NCBI RefSeq assembly: GCF_019970045.1
Contig: NZ_JAHXYI010000002.1
Span: forward strand, 248,001-312,000
Direction: 5' to 3'
Origin: Chryseobacterium sp. GVT01B
GTDB taxonomy: Bacteria > Bacteroidota > Bacteroidia > Flavobacteriales > Weeksellaceae
DNA: 64,000 nt
The position numbers and the translations under genes were made by a program. Within the stretch, counting starts at the first letter, position 1. The number at the start of each line of letters is the position of its first letter. Of this stretch, positions 8,100 to 18,558 are shown piece after piece. The notes under the pieces are model-generated. The model worked only from the letters and a program-made list of their open reading frames with translations. It had not been told where the DNA came from and searched no databases.

Positions 8100-10091
8100 T
8101 TAAATTAGTTTTAGCTTTAAAACCACTAAAGAACTGGCAGGAATTTCAGTGAATATTTTGCCATTTTTGGCTTCAAAAATCTCTTCTTTAGGTTTCACTA
8201 GTTCAGCATCGAAATTATTTTCACTGGAAAGCTGAGGCGCAGACAATAATGTTTGGGTCAGTTTTTTACCAACTTTCAAATTTCCGGGATTAATGGTGAT
8301 TCTTTTACCCTGAGTATCAGTATTAACTATTTTAATAATTATTTCATTCCCTTTTGCATCTTTCACTGCTGTAGCATATAAATTTTCCTGCCCTGATAAA
8401 GCTTTTCCTTCATTTTCTATTTTCAGTAAATCTGTTCCTTTATTGTTGGAAAATAATTTTTGCACATAATAATTAGGAGTGGCGTAAGATTTCAGATTAT
8501 TAAACCAGATAAGATCAGGTGTCCACTGCCACCCTTCGGCATGAGCAAAAAGCGGTGCATAAGAAGTCATATAGACAACATCTGCATTTCTTTCGAGACC
8601 GGTCATGAAAGCAGCTTCTGAAAGTGCTGTCAGCCAGCTATTCTTATTATCCGGCTTCACTACACCTACAGACTGAGCGGCATATTCCCCGGCAAAAACT
8701 TTGGGTCCGGAACGGTCATAATGGTCATATCTTCCGGCATTTTTCATGACCCAGTCGGGTGAATTGTAATAATGCTCATCAACAATCTGTGCGTTAAGCT
8801 GTTTCAACTCTTTCCAGCCATATTCAAAGAATTCGCCATCAGGTGATGGTCCGCTTCCTGAAATAATCTTAATGTCAGGGTATTTTGTGTGGATAGCTTT
8901 TTCAAAAACTTTATAACGTTCAATATAATCTGCTCCCCATTGCTCGTTCCCAACTCCGATAAATTTTAAATTAAAAGGCTTTGGATGTCCCATTTCAGTT
9001 CGGATTCTCCCCCATTTTGTTATTTCGGGATCTCCGTTGGCAAATTCAATGAGGTCCAGAGCATCCTGAACATAAGGATCAAGGTCCTCCATTTTCACCA
9101 GCTCTGCCGTATTGAACTGACATGCCATTCCACAGCTCAGAATAGGGATGGGTTCTGCGCCCAGATCTTCGGAAAGCTGAAAATATTCAAAAAATCCCAA
9201 CCCGAAAGACTGTCCGTAATCCGGTGTAAGCCTGTGCGGAAATCCAGTGCTCCATTTATTGATAAGATATTCACGGTCTGCCACATTTCCTACTGTTTTT
9301 TTCCATTGATACCGTTCTGCCAAGGTTCTTCCTTCTACAATACAGCCTCCCGGAAACCTCAAAAATCCGGGCTGCAAATCATATAATTTCTGAACGAGGT
9401 CTTTTCGTAAGCCTCCTTTTCTGCCTTTCCAGGTATCCTGCGGGAAGAGGGAGATCATATCCATATTCACAATTCCGTTTCCGGTAAATGTAATCCGGAG
9501 TCTCGCTTTCTCAATAGTTCGCGGGGACTGTAAAACAATATTGTATTTTTGCCATCCCTTTTCTCTTATGAGCGTGGAAACCGAAGAAATTTCTTTTCCT
9601 TTTTCATCAACAAGACTAGCCTTTACTGCCGAAATATTTCCTGAAACATTCTCCAGATCAAAACTGAAATCATATTTTTCACCTTCATGAAGACCAATTC
9701 CCCTGAAACCTTCATTTTCCAGAAGATAATTTTTATTATTCAAAACCGTAATCCGGGCGTAATTTTTATTGGCTCTGGAAGGATTGGAATAAATTGTCAG
9801 AAATCCGGAATCAAGATTAGGAGAAAGCGTTTTTGTATTGGGCTGTATCCATCCTGTAAAAGGTTCATCAAATTCAAAGCTTCGGTTTTTAATCAATTCA
9901 GCATATATTCCTCCGTCTGCTGCAAAATTGATATCTTCAAAGAAAACCCCGTACATTGTAGGCTGTATTTTAATATTGGCGGAGTTTTCTTTTATGTCAA
10001 GGTTATAAGTACGGATGGCATTATTCTGAGCCGAAAAGAAAGTGGCACTCAGAGAAATCACAATGGAGAATATTTTATTTTTTGTTGTCAT
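8100..10091 (-). CDS. GH51 alpha-L-arabinofuranosidase
   Basis: This 663-residue enzyme releases L-arabinofuranose from arabinoxylan or arabinan side chains. Residues 1-21 are a signal peptide ending SAQ. A carbohydrate-binding-like beta domain (about 60-210) precedes the TIM barrel. The barrel has FLRFPGGCIVEG, the acid/base glutamate E383 in GVGNEQWG and a probable nucleophile E469 in FAGEYAA, followed by the C-terminal beta domain of the family. It lies 127 bases upstream of araB, so the enzyme and the pathway for its product are adjacent. The longer sequence with an extra N-terminal domain matches the exo-acting bacteroidete type. Confidence 0.92.
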   Translation of the reverse strand: MTTKNKIFSIVISLSATFFSAQNNAIRTYNLDIKENSANIKIQPTMYGVFFEDINFAADGGIYAELIKNRSFEFDEPFTGWIQPNTKTLSPNLDSGFLTIYSNPSRANKNYARITVLNNKNYLLENEGFRGIGLHEGEKYDFSFDLENVSGNISAVKASLVDEKGKEISSVSTLIREKGWQKYNIVLQSPRTIEKARLRITFTGNGIVNMDMISLFPQDTWKGRKGGLRKDLVQKLYDLQPGFLRFPGGCIVEGRTLAERYQWKKTVGNVADREYLINKWSTGFPHRLTPDYGQSFGLGFFEYFQLSEDLGAEPIPILSCGMACQFNTAELVKMEDLDPYVQDALDLIEFANGDPEITKWGRIRTEMGHPKPFNLKFIGVGNEQWGADYIERYKVFEKAIHTKYPDIKIISGSGPSPDGEFFEYGWKELKQLNAQIVDEHYYNSPDWVMKNAGRYDHYDRSGPKVFAGEYAAQSVGVVKPDNKNSWLTALSEAAFMTGLERNADVVYMTSYAPLFAHAEGWQWTPDLIWFNNLKSYATPNYYVQKLFSNNKGTDLLKIENEGKALSGQENLYATAVKDAKGNEIIIKIVNTDTQGKRITINPGNLKVGKKLTQTLLSAPQLSSENNFDAELVKPKEEIFEAKNGKIFTEIPASSLVVLKLKLI

Positions 10092-10144
10092 AGATCGTAT
10101 ATTTTGAAAGCTAAAGCATGTCTCAATTTATCCTGAATCAATTT

Positions 10145-12778
10145 TCATTTTACTTTTAACGAAATGTTTTTCAATCCTGCATCATCAGAAGTTCCGCCAT
10201 AAAAAATGGTATAGTCGCCGGGTTTTGCAACCAGATCATCTGCTTTTTCATCGTAGAACGCAAATGAGTCTTTAGAGAGAGTCAGCTGAATATTTTTTGT
10301 TTCTTTGGATTTAATTAGAGTTCTTTCAAAAGCCCTTAACGTTTTTACCGGTGCCTGGGCATCATTATTTCTTTTGATATAAACCTGAACGACTTCTTCT
10401 CCATCCCTTTCTGAAACATTGGTTACGGGAATTGTGATCGTCACATTTTCGCTGGTACTGATCGTATTCTTGCTCAGTTTAGAATCTCCGTAAACAAATT
10501 TGGAATAGCTCAAGCCATGCCCGAACGGATAAAGAGGTTTTTCCTTCATATAACGGTACGTTCTTCCCTGCATATCATAATTTTCAAATCCTTCGTGCTT
10601 GCTTGTCTTTGAAAGAGCATTGTCCAGCTGTTCAAGGTTTTTGTAAAAGGTAATGGGTAATTTTCCGGAAGGGTTATATTCCCCTGCCAAAACATCTGCT
10701 ACGGCCGTTCCTCCGGACTGTCCGCCATACCAGGCGTTCAACAGGGCATCATAATTTTTCTCATCCTGTTCCAATCCCAGAGCGCTTCCGGTGCAAAGAA
10801 CAAAAACAACAGGTTTGCCGGTTTTTCTAAGCTCCGCTAACAGGTCCCGCTGGACTTTAGGAAGGGCAATAGAAGTTTTGTCACCGCCTTTGAAGCCTTC
10901 TGCATTCACCATCATCTCTTCACCTTCCAGACTTGGAGAAAGTCCGCCTGCGAAGAGAATGACATCTGCATTTTTCACCTTTTCTCTCACCGAAGCAAAA
11001 TTAACAGGGTCTTTTCTGTAGACCTCAAAGCTGATGCTTACATATTTTCCTTTTTGTGTATGACGCAGTTCTATCTGGTATTCTTTTCCTTTTTCCATTT
11101 TTACAGAAAACTCTGAAGGATGTCTTGCGTCAGGTCCTTTCCTTGTTGCGATTTCTTTTCCGTCCACGAAAAGTGTATAGATATCAGAAGTGGAAGCAGA
11201 AAACACAACCTCCCCTGTATAAGTACTTTTGAAAATGCCTGAAATAATAGCTGAGGTATTTTCTCTTCCTACATTGGGTGCAAGTTGAGTACCTCCAAAG
11301 CTGTTGTAGCTGATCGCAGTGGAATTTACGGAAGTATTAGCCGACTGCCCTTTGAATTCATTATTATTGAAGAAATCTACTTTCATTCCTTTTGCACCGT
11401 TTTTCTGACTGATAAAATTCTGGTATAATGACTTTCTGGACGAAGGATCTGTTACTTCGCTTCCTTTTTCGTAGATAATTTCAGCATTTGGAAATTTGGT
11501 TTTGATTCCGTCTAAAATCGTTACAATGGAAGAAGGTGTTCCGTTATAGTTTCCTAACTGCATCAATCCGTCATCAGCATTCGGGCCTACAACGGCAATT
11601 TTTTTAATATTTCTGCTGAGAGGCAGAACATTCTTTTCGTTTTTCATCAGCACAATTGACTTTTGTGCCATTTTCAGTGCCTGTTTTTTATGATCTTCAG
11701 AATCTACTACAGAATACGGAATGGTATTCCAGTGAACGGAAGATTTCGGATCAAGCATTCCCAGCTCAAACCACCCTTTCAGGATTCTGCGCATCGACTC
11801 ATCAATATCTTTTTCGGTAATCAGTCCGCTTGCCAGAGATTTATTCAGATTGTTATAGGTATCTCCGCATTCCAGATCCGTGGAATGTTTCAGGGCATCT
11901 GCTGCGGTTGTTTTTTCGTCAGGATGAGTGCCATGGTATTTTTTCTGAAAGAAATCGGCCAGTGCCCAGCAGTCTGAGACCACCATTCCGTCATACTTCC
12001 ATTTTCCACGGAGAATTTCAGTAAGTAAAGTGTTGTTTGCACAACATGGCTGCCCGTCAAAAGCATTGTAGGCACACATTACTTCTCTTACATTTCCTTC
12101 CTGAACCAATGCTTTGAAAGCGGGAAGATACGTCTCATACAGATCTCTTTTTGATATTTCTGCGTTATAGGAATGGCGGTTCCATTCCGGTCCGCTGTGT
12201 ACCGCAAAATGTTTGGCGCAGGCGTGGGTTTTAAAAAATTTCGGGTCGCTTCCCTGCAAACCTTTTACTGCAGCAACGCCCAGAACGGAGGTAAGATAAG
12301 GGTCTTCACCATAGGTTTCCTGACCTCTTCCCCATCTTGGGTCACGAAAAATATTGATATTGGGTGTCCAGAAGGTCAGTCCTTCGTATCGTCCTGTTTT
12401 CATAGCTTCATCAAAAGATCTGTTGTATTTTGCCCGTGCTTCATCAGAAATCATTTCAAAAGTTTTAAAATGCTCCGGAACATCCCATGTAGCAGCCATC
12501 CCGATAGCCTGTGGAAAAACAGTAGCTGTTCCTGCTCTTGCTACCCCGTGAAGAGCTTCATTCCACCATCCATAGGCTGGAATTTCCAGACGCGGAACTG
12601 CCTGTGAATTATCCATCATCATTCCTATCTTTTCTTCTGTTGTCAATAAGGAAAGAAGGTTTTCTATTCTTTCATTAACAGGAAGATCAGGATTCCTGAA
12701 CGGGTATTTATAATGGCTCTGGGCAAAAAATAAAGATGCTGCCAGGGTTGTACATAAGGTTAATACAATTCTTCTCAT
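10145..12778 (-). CDS. GH3 beta-xylosidase/beta-glucosidase family enzyme with PA14 domain
   Basis: This 877-residue secreted enzyme has a signal peptide ending FAQ. The GH3 N-terminal barrel carries the nucleophile D269 in VVSDCWAL. The C-terminal alpha/beta domain is split by a PA14 insert (about residues 440-590, with IYTLFVDGKEI and YQIELRHTQKG). It ends with a fibronectin III-like domain (GEEVVQVYIKR). This architecture is common in bacteroidete GH3 enzymes that remove xylose from xylo-oligosaccharides. The neighbouring xylanase and arabinofuranosidase favour beta-xylosidase activity. Beta-glucosidase activity cannot be excluded by sequence. Confidence 0.9.
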   Translation of the reverse strand: MRRIVLTLCTTLAASLFFAQSHYKYPFRNPDLPVNERIENLLSLLTTEEKIGMMMDNSQAVPRLEIPAYGWWNEALHGVARAGTATVFPQAIGMAATWDVPEHFKTFEMISDEARAKYNRSFDEAMKTGRYEGLTFWTPNINIFRDPRWGRGQETYGEDPYLTSVLGVAAVKGLQGSDPKFFKTHACAKHFAVHSGPEWNRHSYNAEISKRDLYETYLPAFKALVQEGNVREVMCAYNAFDGQPCCANNTLLTEILRGKWKYDGMVVSDCWALADFFQKKYHGTHPDEKTTAADALKHSTDLECGDTYNNLNKSLASGLITEKDIDESMRRILKGWFELGMLDPKSSVHWNTIPYSVVDSEDHKKQALKMAQKSIVLMKNEKNVLPLSRNIKKIAVVGPNADDGLMQLGNYNGTPSSIVTILDGIKTKFPNAEIIYEKGSEVTDPSSRKSLYQNFISQKNGAKGMKVDFFNNNEFKGQSANTSVNSTAISYNSFGGTQLAPNVGRENTSAIISGIFKSTYTGEVVFSASTSDIYTLFVDGKEIATRKGPDARHPSEFSVKMEKGKEYQIELRHTQKGKYVSISFEVYRKDPVNFASVREKVKNADVILFAGGLSPSLEGEEMMVNAEGFKGGDKTSIALPKVQRDLLAELRKTGKPVVFVLCTGSALGLEQDEKNYDALLNAWYGGQSGGTAVADVLAGEYNPSGKLPITFYKNLEQLDNALSKTSKHEGFENYDMQGRTYRYMKEKPLYPFGHGLSYSKFVYGDSKLSKNTISTSENVTITIPVTNVSERDGEEVVQVYIKRNNDAQAPVKTLRAFERTLIKSKETKNIQLTLSKDSFAFYDEKADDLVAKPGDYTIFYGGTSDDAGLKNISLKVK

Positions 12779-12930
12779 AAAGATTATGGTTTCAATAAAA
12801 TCTGAAAACTCTAGAAATTTTTGTTGTTAATAATTTTACCTGCAGATTTTGCGGATTTCACAATTGACTGTATATATTTTAAATTTTGTCTGTTTTAATC
12901 TTTCAATACATCATCGATGGTAGTAAATGA

Positions 12931-12956
12931 GCCATCATAAACTGACTTATGATGGC
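12931..12956. terminator. Hairpin after the GH30 gene
   Basis: A perfect 10-bp stem GCCATCATAA / TTATGATGGC with a 6-base loop lies 13 bases beyond the GH30 stop codon. No clear T-run follows, so it may be a terminator or an mRNA 3' end stabiliser. Confidence 0.55.
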
Positions 12957-12968
12957 TTTGAGTTCAAT

Positions 12969-15707
12969 TTATTCTTTAACAAATTTTTGTGTGATCACTG
13001 TGTTATTCTTATAAGCAACTTCAATGAAGTAAATACCAGCCGGGAAATCTCCTACATTAATTTGGTTTTTTCCTGAGTTTATTTTCAATCCGGAACTGAT
13101 GACACTTCCTCTCTCGTCAAAAATAGTGGCAGCTGCTTCTGACAGATCAGAATCAATGAAAAGGTCTGCTTTTACCGGATTAGGATATATTTTTACACCC
13201 TCTTTTTTAGCTTCAGCAGAAATATTTCTGGCGCTTAATGATCCAAAATTTAAAGGAAGAACGTTGGCAGAATATGTATTTTCTTCTGTAAGATAAGCTT
13301 TAAAAGATCCTATTACAGGCTCATTTCCTGCAGTTACCTTATAGAAACCTGTTATGCCGTTTTCTGTTTTCAAGACATAGGCATTGGCGGGGACTTTGAT
13401 ACTCTGATAGACTCCGTTCATCTGATTGACAGTGATTGCTTTGGGTGTGGAAACATTTCCTGAGCCGTTGAAAGTAATATTTCCTGCTGCATTGATAAGC
13501 ACCGGAGTATTTGCAGGAATAATTCCGTTTGAAATTGCGGTACTACTTATACTGCCTGCTCCGGGTGACAATGTATAAGCAGTAACTCCGGACGGTATAT
13601 TAGCCTGAAATGGTAAGATCAACATGTCATAACCGTTGAATGTACGGCTGTAAGAAGCGTTATTAGCTGTAAAACTGAACGGTACCTGAAAATCCATACC
13701 CTGGCCGGAGAGAACAAGATTTGAACATGCAGCACCTGAAATCACATTATTGACCGACGAATTTACATTTGAATTGATGTAATAGATGCTGTTAGTATCC
13801 GCACTCATAGGCTGCCAGTTGTTTGAGGAAGTAATGCCTGCAGTATTTCTGAAATCGACTGATGTATAGTAGCCATTTTCCAGCGCATCCATCAGATAGC
13901 TGTCACTTGCGGAATAAGTTCCTCCGAATTTTGAAGCATTTTCATTTCCTACATTAAAATAAACGTCTCCAAGATTAAGGGTTAGTATAGAGCTGTAGTT
14001 TGAATTTCTCAGTCCCAGAATCCCTTTGCATCCGTCTGTAAGAACCTGTCTTGAAATATCGAATGTCATATCAAAATTTCCTCCCTGAGGAAAATTAATC
14101 TTTCCATAGTTATAAGATTTCGTTACGCCCTGGCTGTTGATATAGTATAAAGTTGTATTGTCCGAATAACTTTGTCCTGCCGTTGTATAGCTGTTTACAT
14201 GCAGGACCAGTTTATTGTACCTGTCGTTAAGCTGTAGATATCCGTTAGCCGCGGTCATATTATTGCTGATAAGAGGACTTGGATTGGAGAACGTCACTGT
14301 TGTATTGCTTATATTGAATCCCGTACCAAAAGCTGTATTGGTAGCAGACTGTGTTTCAATTTTATTATAATGAATATCACCACCTGTCATCAGAGAAGCA
14401 GGTCTGTCACCGCTTTTATTAAAAACGAAGGTTATGACACTGGAAGGGCTGATATCAGCCGTAGGCCGGAATGTTGCCGTACCTATAGAAATAGGTGTAC
14501 TAACCATATTGGATTGTGTATTGGTAAGGACTTTTGTTCCTGAAGTTGTGTAAAAAGGGAGATCAACCTTCAAACTATAAGTATTCTGAGAAGGATTAAT
14601 GATCATAAGAACAACCTGATTTCCATCCTGGGAAATATAGGAAGAACCTTGTAATACTCCGGTTTTGTCATCCCATTTCGCGTCTATTCTTGTTTTTCCC
14701 GTTGTATATTTGGCATAATGTGAAAGGATATAACCTCTTTTGGTCATTACTCCTGCGGTAGTTCCGTAAGTTCCGTCCCCCATTAAACCGTAATAACGTT
14801 TGGCGGAATAATGGATCCATGCATTGATATTGCCTAATAAAGCATTGTTGACGCTACTGGCAAAGGTAAATGCATCTGTATTCCAGCTGAAATCACGGGC
14901 CGGCTGAGTGGATGAAGAATTCCAGTTGATCAGATATTCTGTCTGCCAGATTTCTTTATTGTAATTCTGAAACTGCTTGTAGGTAGACTGGATAAGGCCA
15001 TACTGATGTCCTCCATATACTTCAAAATTAGCCATTGCCGTGGGATCCAGCAAAGCACTGGCAAAATTATCCGTAAATCCCACACTTTCCGGAGCAATAA
15101 CCTTACAGTTGATGAGATGTCCATAATTTTTGATAAAAGTGGCAATTTGAGCCGGTGTCCAGATACAACCCTGGTACTGAGCCATTTCATCCGGTTCATT
15201 TTGAATGGAAATATAGTCAAGATCTACTCCGTTATTCTGAAGATAAGTAACAAAGCTGTTGAGATAAAGGGCATAGTCCTGATAATTTTCGGTTTTCAGA
15301 TATCCTATCTGCTGTACTCCGTTGGTATCCGTGTACACGGCATTTACATGATTATTGGTTTTCCAGGCTGCAGGCATTGTCCACGGTGTAGCAAAAATGG
15401 TAAGTCCCATTGATTTGGCAAGCTGTGCAGTAGCCAATACAGAACTCCAGTTACTGCTGTTTTCAGGAATATATAGTCTCATAATGTTATATCCACCTTC
15501 ACTGGAAGCTCCCCAAAGATTCTGAATCTCCGAAGTTGACATATGGTTATAAGCAAACTGAGGACTGCACACAAACCCTCCGAACCCTCTTACTTTCTGA
15601 TAAATAATATTTTTGTCAATTTTTACCGTTGTAAGCTGACCTTGCAGCATGCCGCTGAAAAATAAGACCATAAAATGAATGGCAACAAGACTTAAAAATT
15701 TTTTCAT
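12969..15707 (-). CDS. GH30 glucuronoxylanase (subfamily 8-like) with T9SS sorting domain
   Basis: This 912-residue enzyme should cut the beta-1,4-xylan backbone guided by glucuronic acid side groups. A signal peptide is followed by the GH30 barrel (about 28-430): GFGGFVCSPQFAY, the acid/base E171 in IQNEPDE and the nucleophile E257 in IWQTEYL. Arg-Tyr in IHYSAKRYYGLMG sits where GH30_8 xylanases bind glucuronate. A long middle part contains Ser/Thr/Asn-rich beta regions (about 450-820) of unknown role. The last roughly 75 residues, from GVKIYPNPV to QKFVKE, are a type A type IX secretion sorting domain, so the protein is exported to or through the cell surface. It is the only clear endo-xylanase in the window. 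Confidence 0.9.
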   Translation of the reverse strand: MKKFLSLVAIHFMVLFFSGMLQGQLTTVKIDKNIIYQKVRGFGGFVCSPQFAYNHMSTSEIQNLWGASSEGGYNIMRLYIPENSSNWSSVLATAQLAKSMGLTIFATPWTMPAAWKTNNHVNAVYTDTNGVQQIGYLKTENYQDYALYLNSFVTYLQNNGVDLDYISIQNEPDEMAQYQGCIWTPAQIATFIKNYGHLINCKVIAPESVGFTDNFASALLDPTAMANFEVYGGHQYGLIQSTYKQFQNYNKEIWQTEYLINWNSSSTQPARDFSWNTDAFTFASSVNNALLGNINAWIHYSAKRYYGLMGDGTYGTTAGVMTKRGYILSHYAKYTTGKTRIDAKWDDKTGVLQGSSYISQDGNQVVLMIINPSQNTYSLKVDLPFYTTSGTKVLTNTQSNMVSTPISIGTATFRPTADISPSSVITFVFNKSGDRPASLMTGGDIHYNKIETQSATNTAFGTGFNISNTTVTFSNPSPLISNNMTAANGYLQLNDRYNKLVLHVNSYTTAGQSYSDNTTLYYINSQGVTKSYNYGKINFPQGGNFDMTFDISRQVLTDGCKGILGLRNSNYSSILTLNLGDVYFNVGNENASKFGGTYSASDSYLMDALENGYYTSVDFRNTAGITSSNNWQPMSADTNSIYYINSNVNSSVNNVISGAACSNLVLSGQGMDFQVPFSFTANNASYSRTFNGYDMLILPFQANIPSGVTAYTLSPGAGSISSTAISNGIIPANTPVLINAAGNITFNGSGNVSTPKAITVNQMNGVYQSIKVPANAYVLKTENGITGFYKVTAGNEPVIGSFKAYLTEENTYSANVLPLNFGSLSARNISAEAKKEGVKIYPNPVKADLFIDSDLSEAAATIFDERGSVISSGLKINSGKNQINVGDFPAGIYFIEVAYKNNTVITQKFVKE

Positions 15708-15970
15708 AATGTTTTGGTTTAAATATTTGTGATTTTGATGTAAACAATTAAAATAAGGGCAATATATACCCCGTCAAGACAGTTAATTTTCAAAAAACCA
15801 TCAGGAAAATGCATTGAGTTATCAGACAGCGATCCGTTAAATACAATTACTTACAGATATCCGCTGTTCTATTTCTTTACGCTCTGTTTTGGAACTGTAT
15901 TTAAAATTGAATGTGAGTTAAGATTACTGTTTCATGGCTAAAGTGTTGTTTGTTATGGATACTGGAGTAT

Positions 15971-18493
15971 TCAGTGAAGCATTTCACTTTCCGGAGCCCC
16001 CAGGTAAGAAGGTTTTAGACCTCCGGTATTGATCAATATTTTTTCCAGAACAATGCCAGGTTCGAGCACTCTGAAACGTAATGTGTGTTTTCCTGTCTGC
16101 GAAATTGCGTGTTTTGTAATAGATTTAATAATATGCTCTGACTGCCATTTTCCCAATTCTCCTTTGTAATGGCCATTGAAATTCACAATCTGCGGAGTTT
16201 CGTTGTCAAAAGAAATTTCGTAGCGAAGTCCTTTATTATGATTAAAATTTAAAGTCGGAGCTAATAATAATTGGACATCAAACTCACCTTTTGATTCAAA
16301 ATTTATATCATATTCCAGCCAGATACTTTCATCGTTTTTAGGATAAGCATTCTGTGGAAAGGTTGTCACTCCTGATTTTGTCTTTCCAAAATCAGGAATT
16401 ACTTCCCAATAGATTTTTTCTGATTGATGCATTCTTGCAAAGTTTTCCGCTTCAATAGATACATAACCGTTTTTTTCCTGAAATACTTTTTCTTTGAGAG
16501 CCTCAGATTCTGAAATATAGGTGACTTCGGGCATTATATTTTCTTTTCCATCCGCCCAGCTTTTGTACCCTATTCTCATCTGATCCATCATATGCTTCCA
16601 TTTTCCTCCGGCTATTACATTGTTGTATTGATGGTCCAGATACGTGTTTCTTTCAAAACATGCCTTCACTTTATCTGCATAAAGATTGGCTTCAGGGTCT
16701 TTTTTTACTGCCAGTTCCCTGTTTTTTGCTACGGCATAATACATTTCATATAAATTACTGCAGGCATCAATAGGATACAAAACCAACTGATAATAGGCAT
16801 CCTGATATTCTGAAGAGATCTGTTCTTTTAGACGTAAGGCTTCTACTACTAATGCCCTGTAATCATTGAGAACTGTTTCAAATTCATGATAATTCTCTAG
16901 GCTGTACGTTTTGCTGTCAAGGGTTTCAGGCGTTACTCTCCTGTTGTATTTGGCATACAGATTAATCATCCTGGCAATCTCTTTGGCGTGTTTTTCTCCA
17001 AACTGCTGAGCAGACCATCTTTCAGTATATTCCAAAAGATTTTTAGCGTTAAACTGCTTTGGATTCCAGGCCATTTCCAGAAAAAAGCTGATGGGAAATT
17101 CCATGGGCTTTAAATCTCCTACATTCACTATCCAAAGTTTGTCCACCTTGTGTTCATAAGAAAGATTCATCTGTTCCCATACTCTCTGGATGGGGCTGAT
17201 GTTGATCCATTTAGAATTTCTCGGTCCCCCCACATAATCGAAGTGGTAATACATTCCATATCCTTCTTTATGCAATGGTTTTGAAAGATCAGGAAGCTTT
17301 CTTACATTTCCCCAGTTATCGTCACAGAACAGTAGAATAACATCATCCGGAACCCGCATTCCTTTATCATAATAGTCCTGAACTTCTTTATACAATGCCC
17401 AGACCTGAGGAGTTTTTTCTGCTTTTTTACCAGTAACATCCGCAATGATTTTACGCTGGTCTTTTACAATTTTCTCCAGCAGGGAAATATTGGTTCCATC
17501 CCCCATTGCTTCATCGCCATCACCCCGCATTCCCACTGTTACCAACTTTTCCCAGTTTTTGCTTCTTTCTATTCCTGACTTCCAGAATTTCTGTAGCACT
17601 TCTGCATTTTTACTGTAATCCCAGACATTCGGAAGATTATTTTTTTTGATATACCTATGCCAGTCTGTTTGTGCCAAAGCCATAGGTTCATGGTGAGAAG
17701 TTCCCACCACAATCCCCATTTCATCAGCCAGCGGACCGCTCAGAGCATCATCGTCATAAAATGCTTTTCCCCACATTGCCGGCCAGATATAGTTTCCTTT
17801 CAGGCGCAGGATCAGATCAAAAACTTTTTCATAAAACTGACTGTTTATTCCTCCGAAAGTTGCCCTTGCCCAACCTCCAAGCGAAGGTTCTTCATCGTTA
17901 AGGAAAATACCGCGATATTCTACAGCAGGCTCACCATCGGTATACATTCCTTTTTTGAAATATAAATTTTCCTTTACCGGAACCGGAACATCCGCCCAAT
18001 AATACCATGGTGAAACACCTATCTGCTGAGACATTTCATAAACTCCATAAATAGTTCCTCTTTTATCACTTCCTGCAATCACAATGGCTTCGGTAACTCC
18101 TGGAAAAGGATTGCTGACATTCTGAATGATATACTTTTCTTTTTTCCCAGTTAATGCTTTTCCATCAATTTTTTTTTGCCTGATTAAATCATCAATGACA
18201 GATTTTGTCCCTATAGTTCCGATAATTATTAAAGGTGACTGCAATCCTGAAATTTGGTTAAGAATCGCCGGCTGTTCTCCTGTCACTTTTTGAAAGTCAG
18301 TCTGCAGATTTTTCACCGCTCTCATAACCCCCTTATCTGTTCCGAAGTTGGTAAAGATCGAAAGATTGGTTGCTTTTTCTTTTAAAATAATACTTTCCGG
18401 GGTCTTTTCAGTATTGATGAACGGTTCTGCTGCATGAACCTGCAGACCAAACCCAAACAACACAACAAAGACAAATATTTTCAGATGATTCAT
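15971..18493 (-). CDS. GH115 alpha-glucuronidase
   Basis: This 840-residue secreted enzyme removes (4-O-methyl-)glucuronic acid from internal xylose units of xylan. A signal peptide ends VHAAEP. The family core is recognised by GTIGTKSVIDDLI, ETIVIAGSDKRGTIYGVYE-like residues around 130-150, YRGIFLNDEEPSLGGWA, LRLKGNYIWPAMWG, GTSHHEPMALAQTDW, LFCDDNWGNVRKLP and MYYHFDYVGGPRNSKWI. The C-terminal region is a beta domain typical of the family. Its product feeds the glucuronate genes at 26728-33215. It precedes GH30 by 263 bases, which may hold a promoter I could not identify. Confidence 0.95.
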   Translation of the reverse strand: MNHLKIFVFVVLFGFGLQVHAAEPFINTEKTPESIILKEKATNLSIFTNFGTDKGVMRAVKNLQTDFQKVTGEQPAILNQISGLQSPLIIIGTIGTKSVIDDLIRQKKIDGKALTGKKEKYIIQNVSNPFPGVTEAIVIAGSDKRGTIYGVYEMSQQIGVSPWYYWADVPVPVKENLYFKKGMYTDGEPAVEYRGIFLNDEEPSLGGWARATFGGINSQFYEKVFDLILRLKGNYIWPAMWGKAFYDDDALSGPLADEMGIVVGTSHHEPMALAQTDWHRYIKKNNLPNVWDYSKNAEVLQKFWKSGIERSKNWEKLVTVGMRGDGDEAMGDGTNISLLEKIVKDQRKIIADVTGKKAEKTPQVWALYKEVQDYYDKGMRVPDDVILLFCDDNWGNVRKLPDLSKPLHKEGYGMYYHFDYVGGPRNSKWINISPIQRVWEQMNLSYEHKVDKLWIVNVGDLKPMEFPISFFLEMAWNPKQFNAKNLLEYTERWSAQQFGEKHAKEIARMINLYAKYNRRVTPETLDSKTYSLENYHEFETVLNDYRALVVEALRLKEQISSEYQDAYYQLVLYPIDACSNLYEMYYAVAKNRELAVKKDPEANLYADKVKACFERNTYLDHQYNNVIAGGKWKHMMDQMRIGYKSWADGKENIMPEVTYISESEALKEKVFQEKNGYVSIEAENFARMHQSEKIYWEVIPDFGKTKSGVTTFPQNAYPKNDESIWLEYDINFESKGEFDVQLLLAPTLNFNHNKGLRYEISFDNETPQIVNFNGHYKGELGKWQSEHIIKSITKHAISQTGKHTLRFRVLEPGIVLEKILINTGGLKPSYLGAPESEMLH

Positions 18494-18558
18494 AATCAGT
18501 TTTTTTATTTTAAAAACTTTGTAGTCTTACTCAATTCAAACCTTACAGGTTTATTTCT

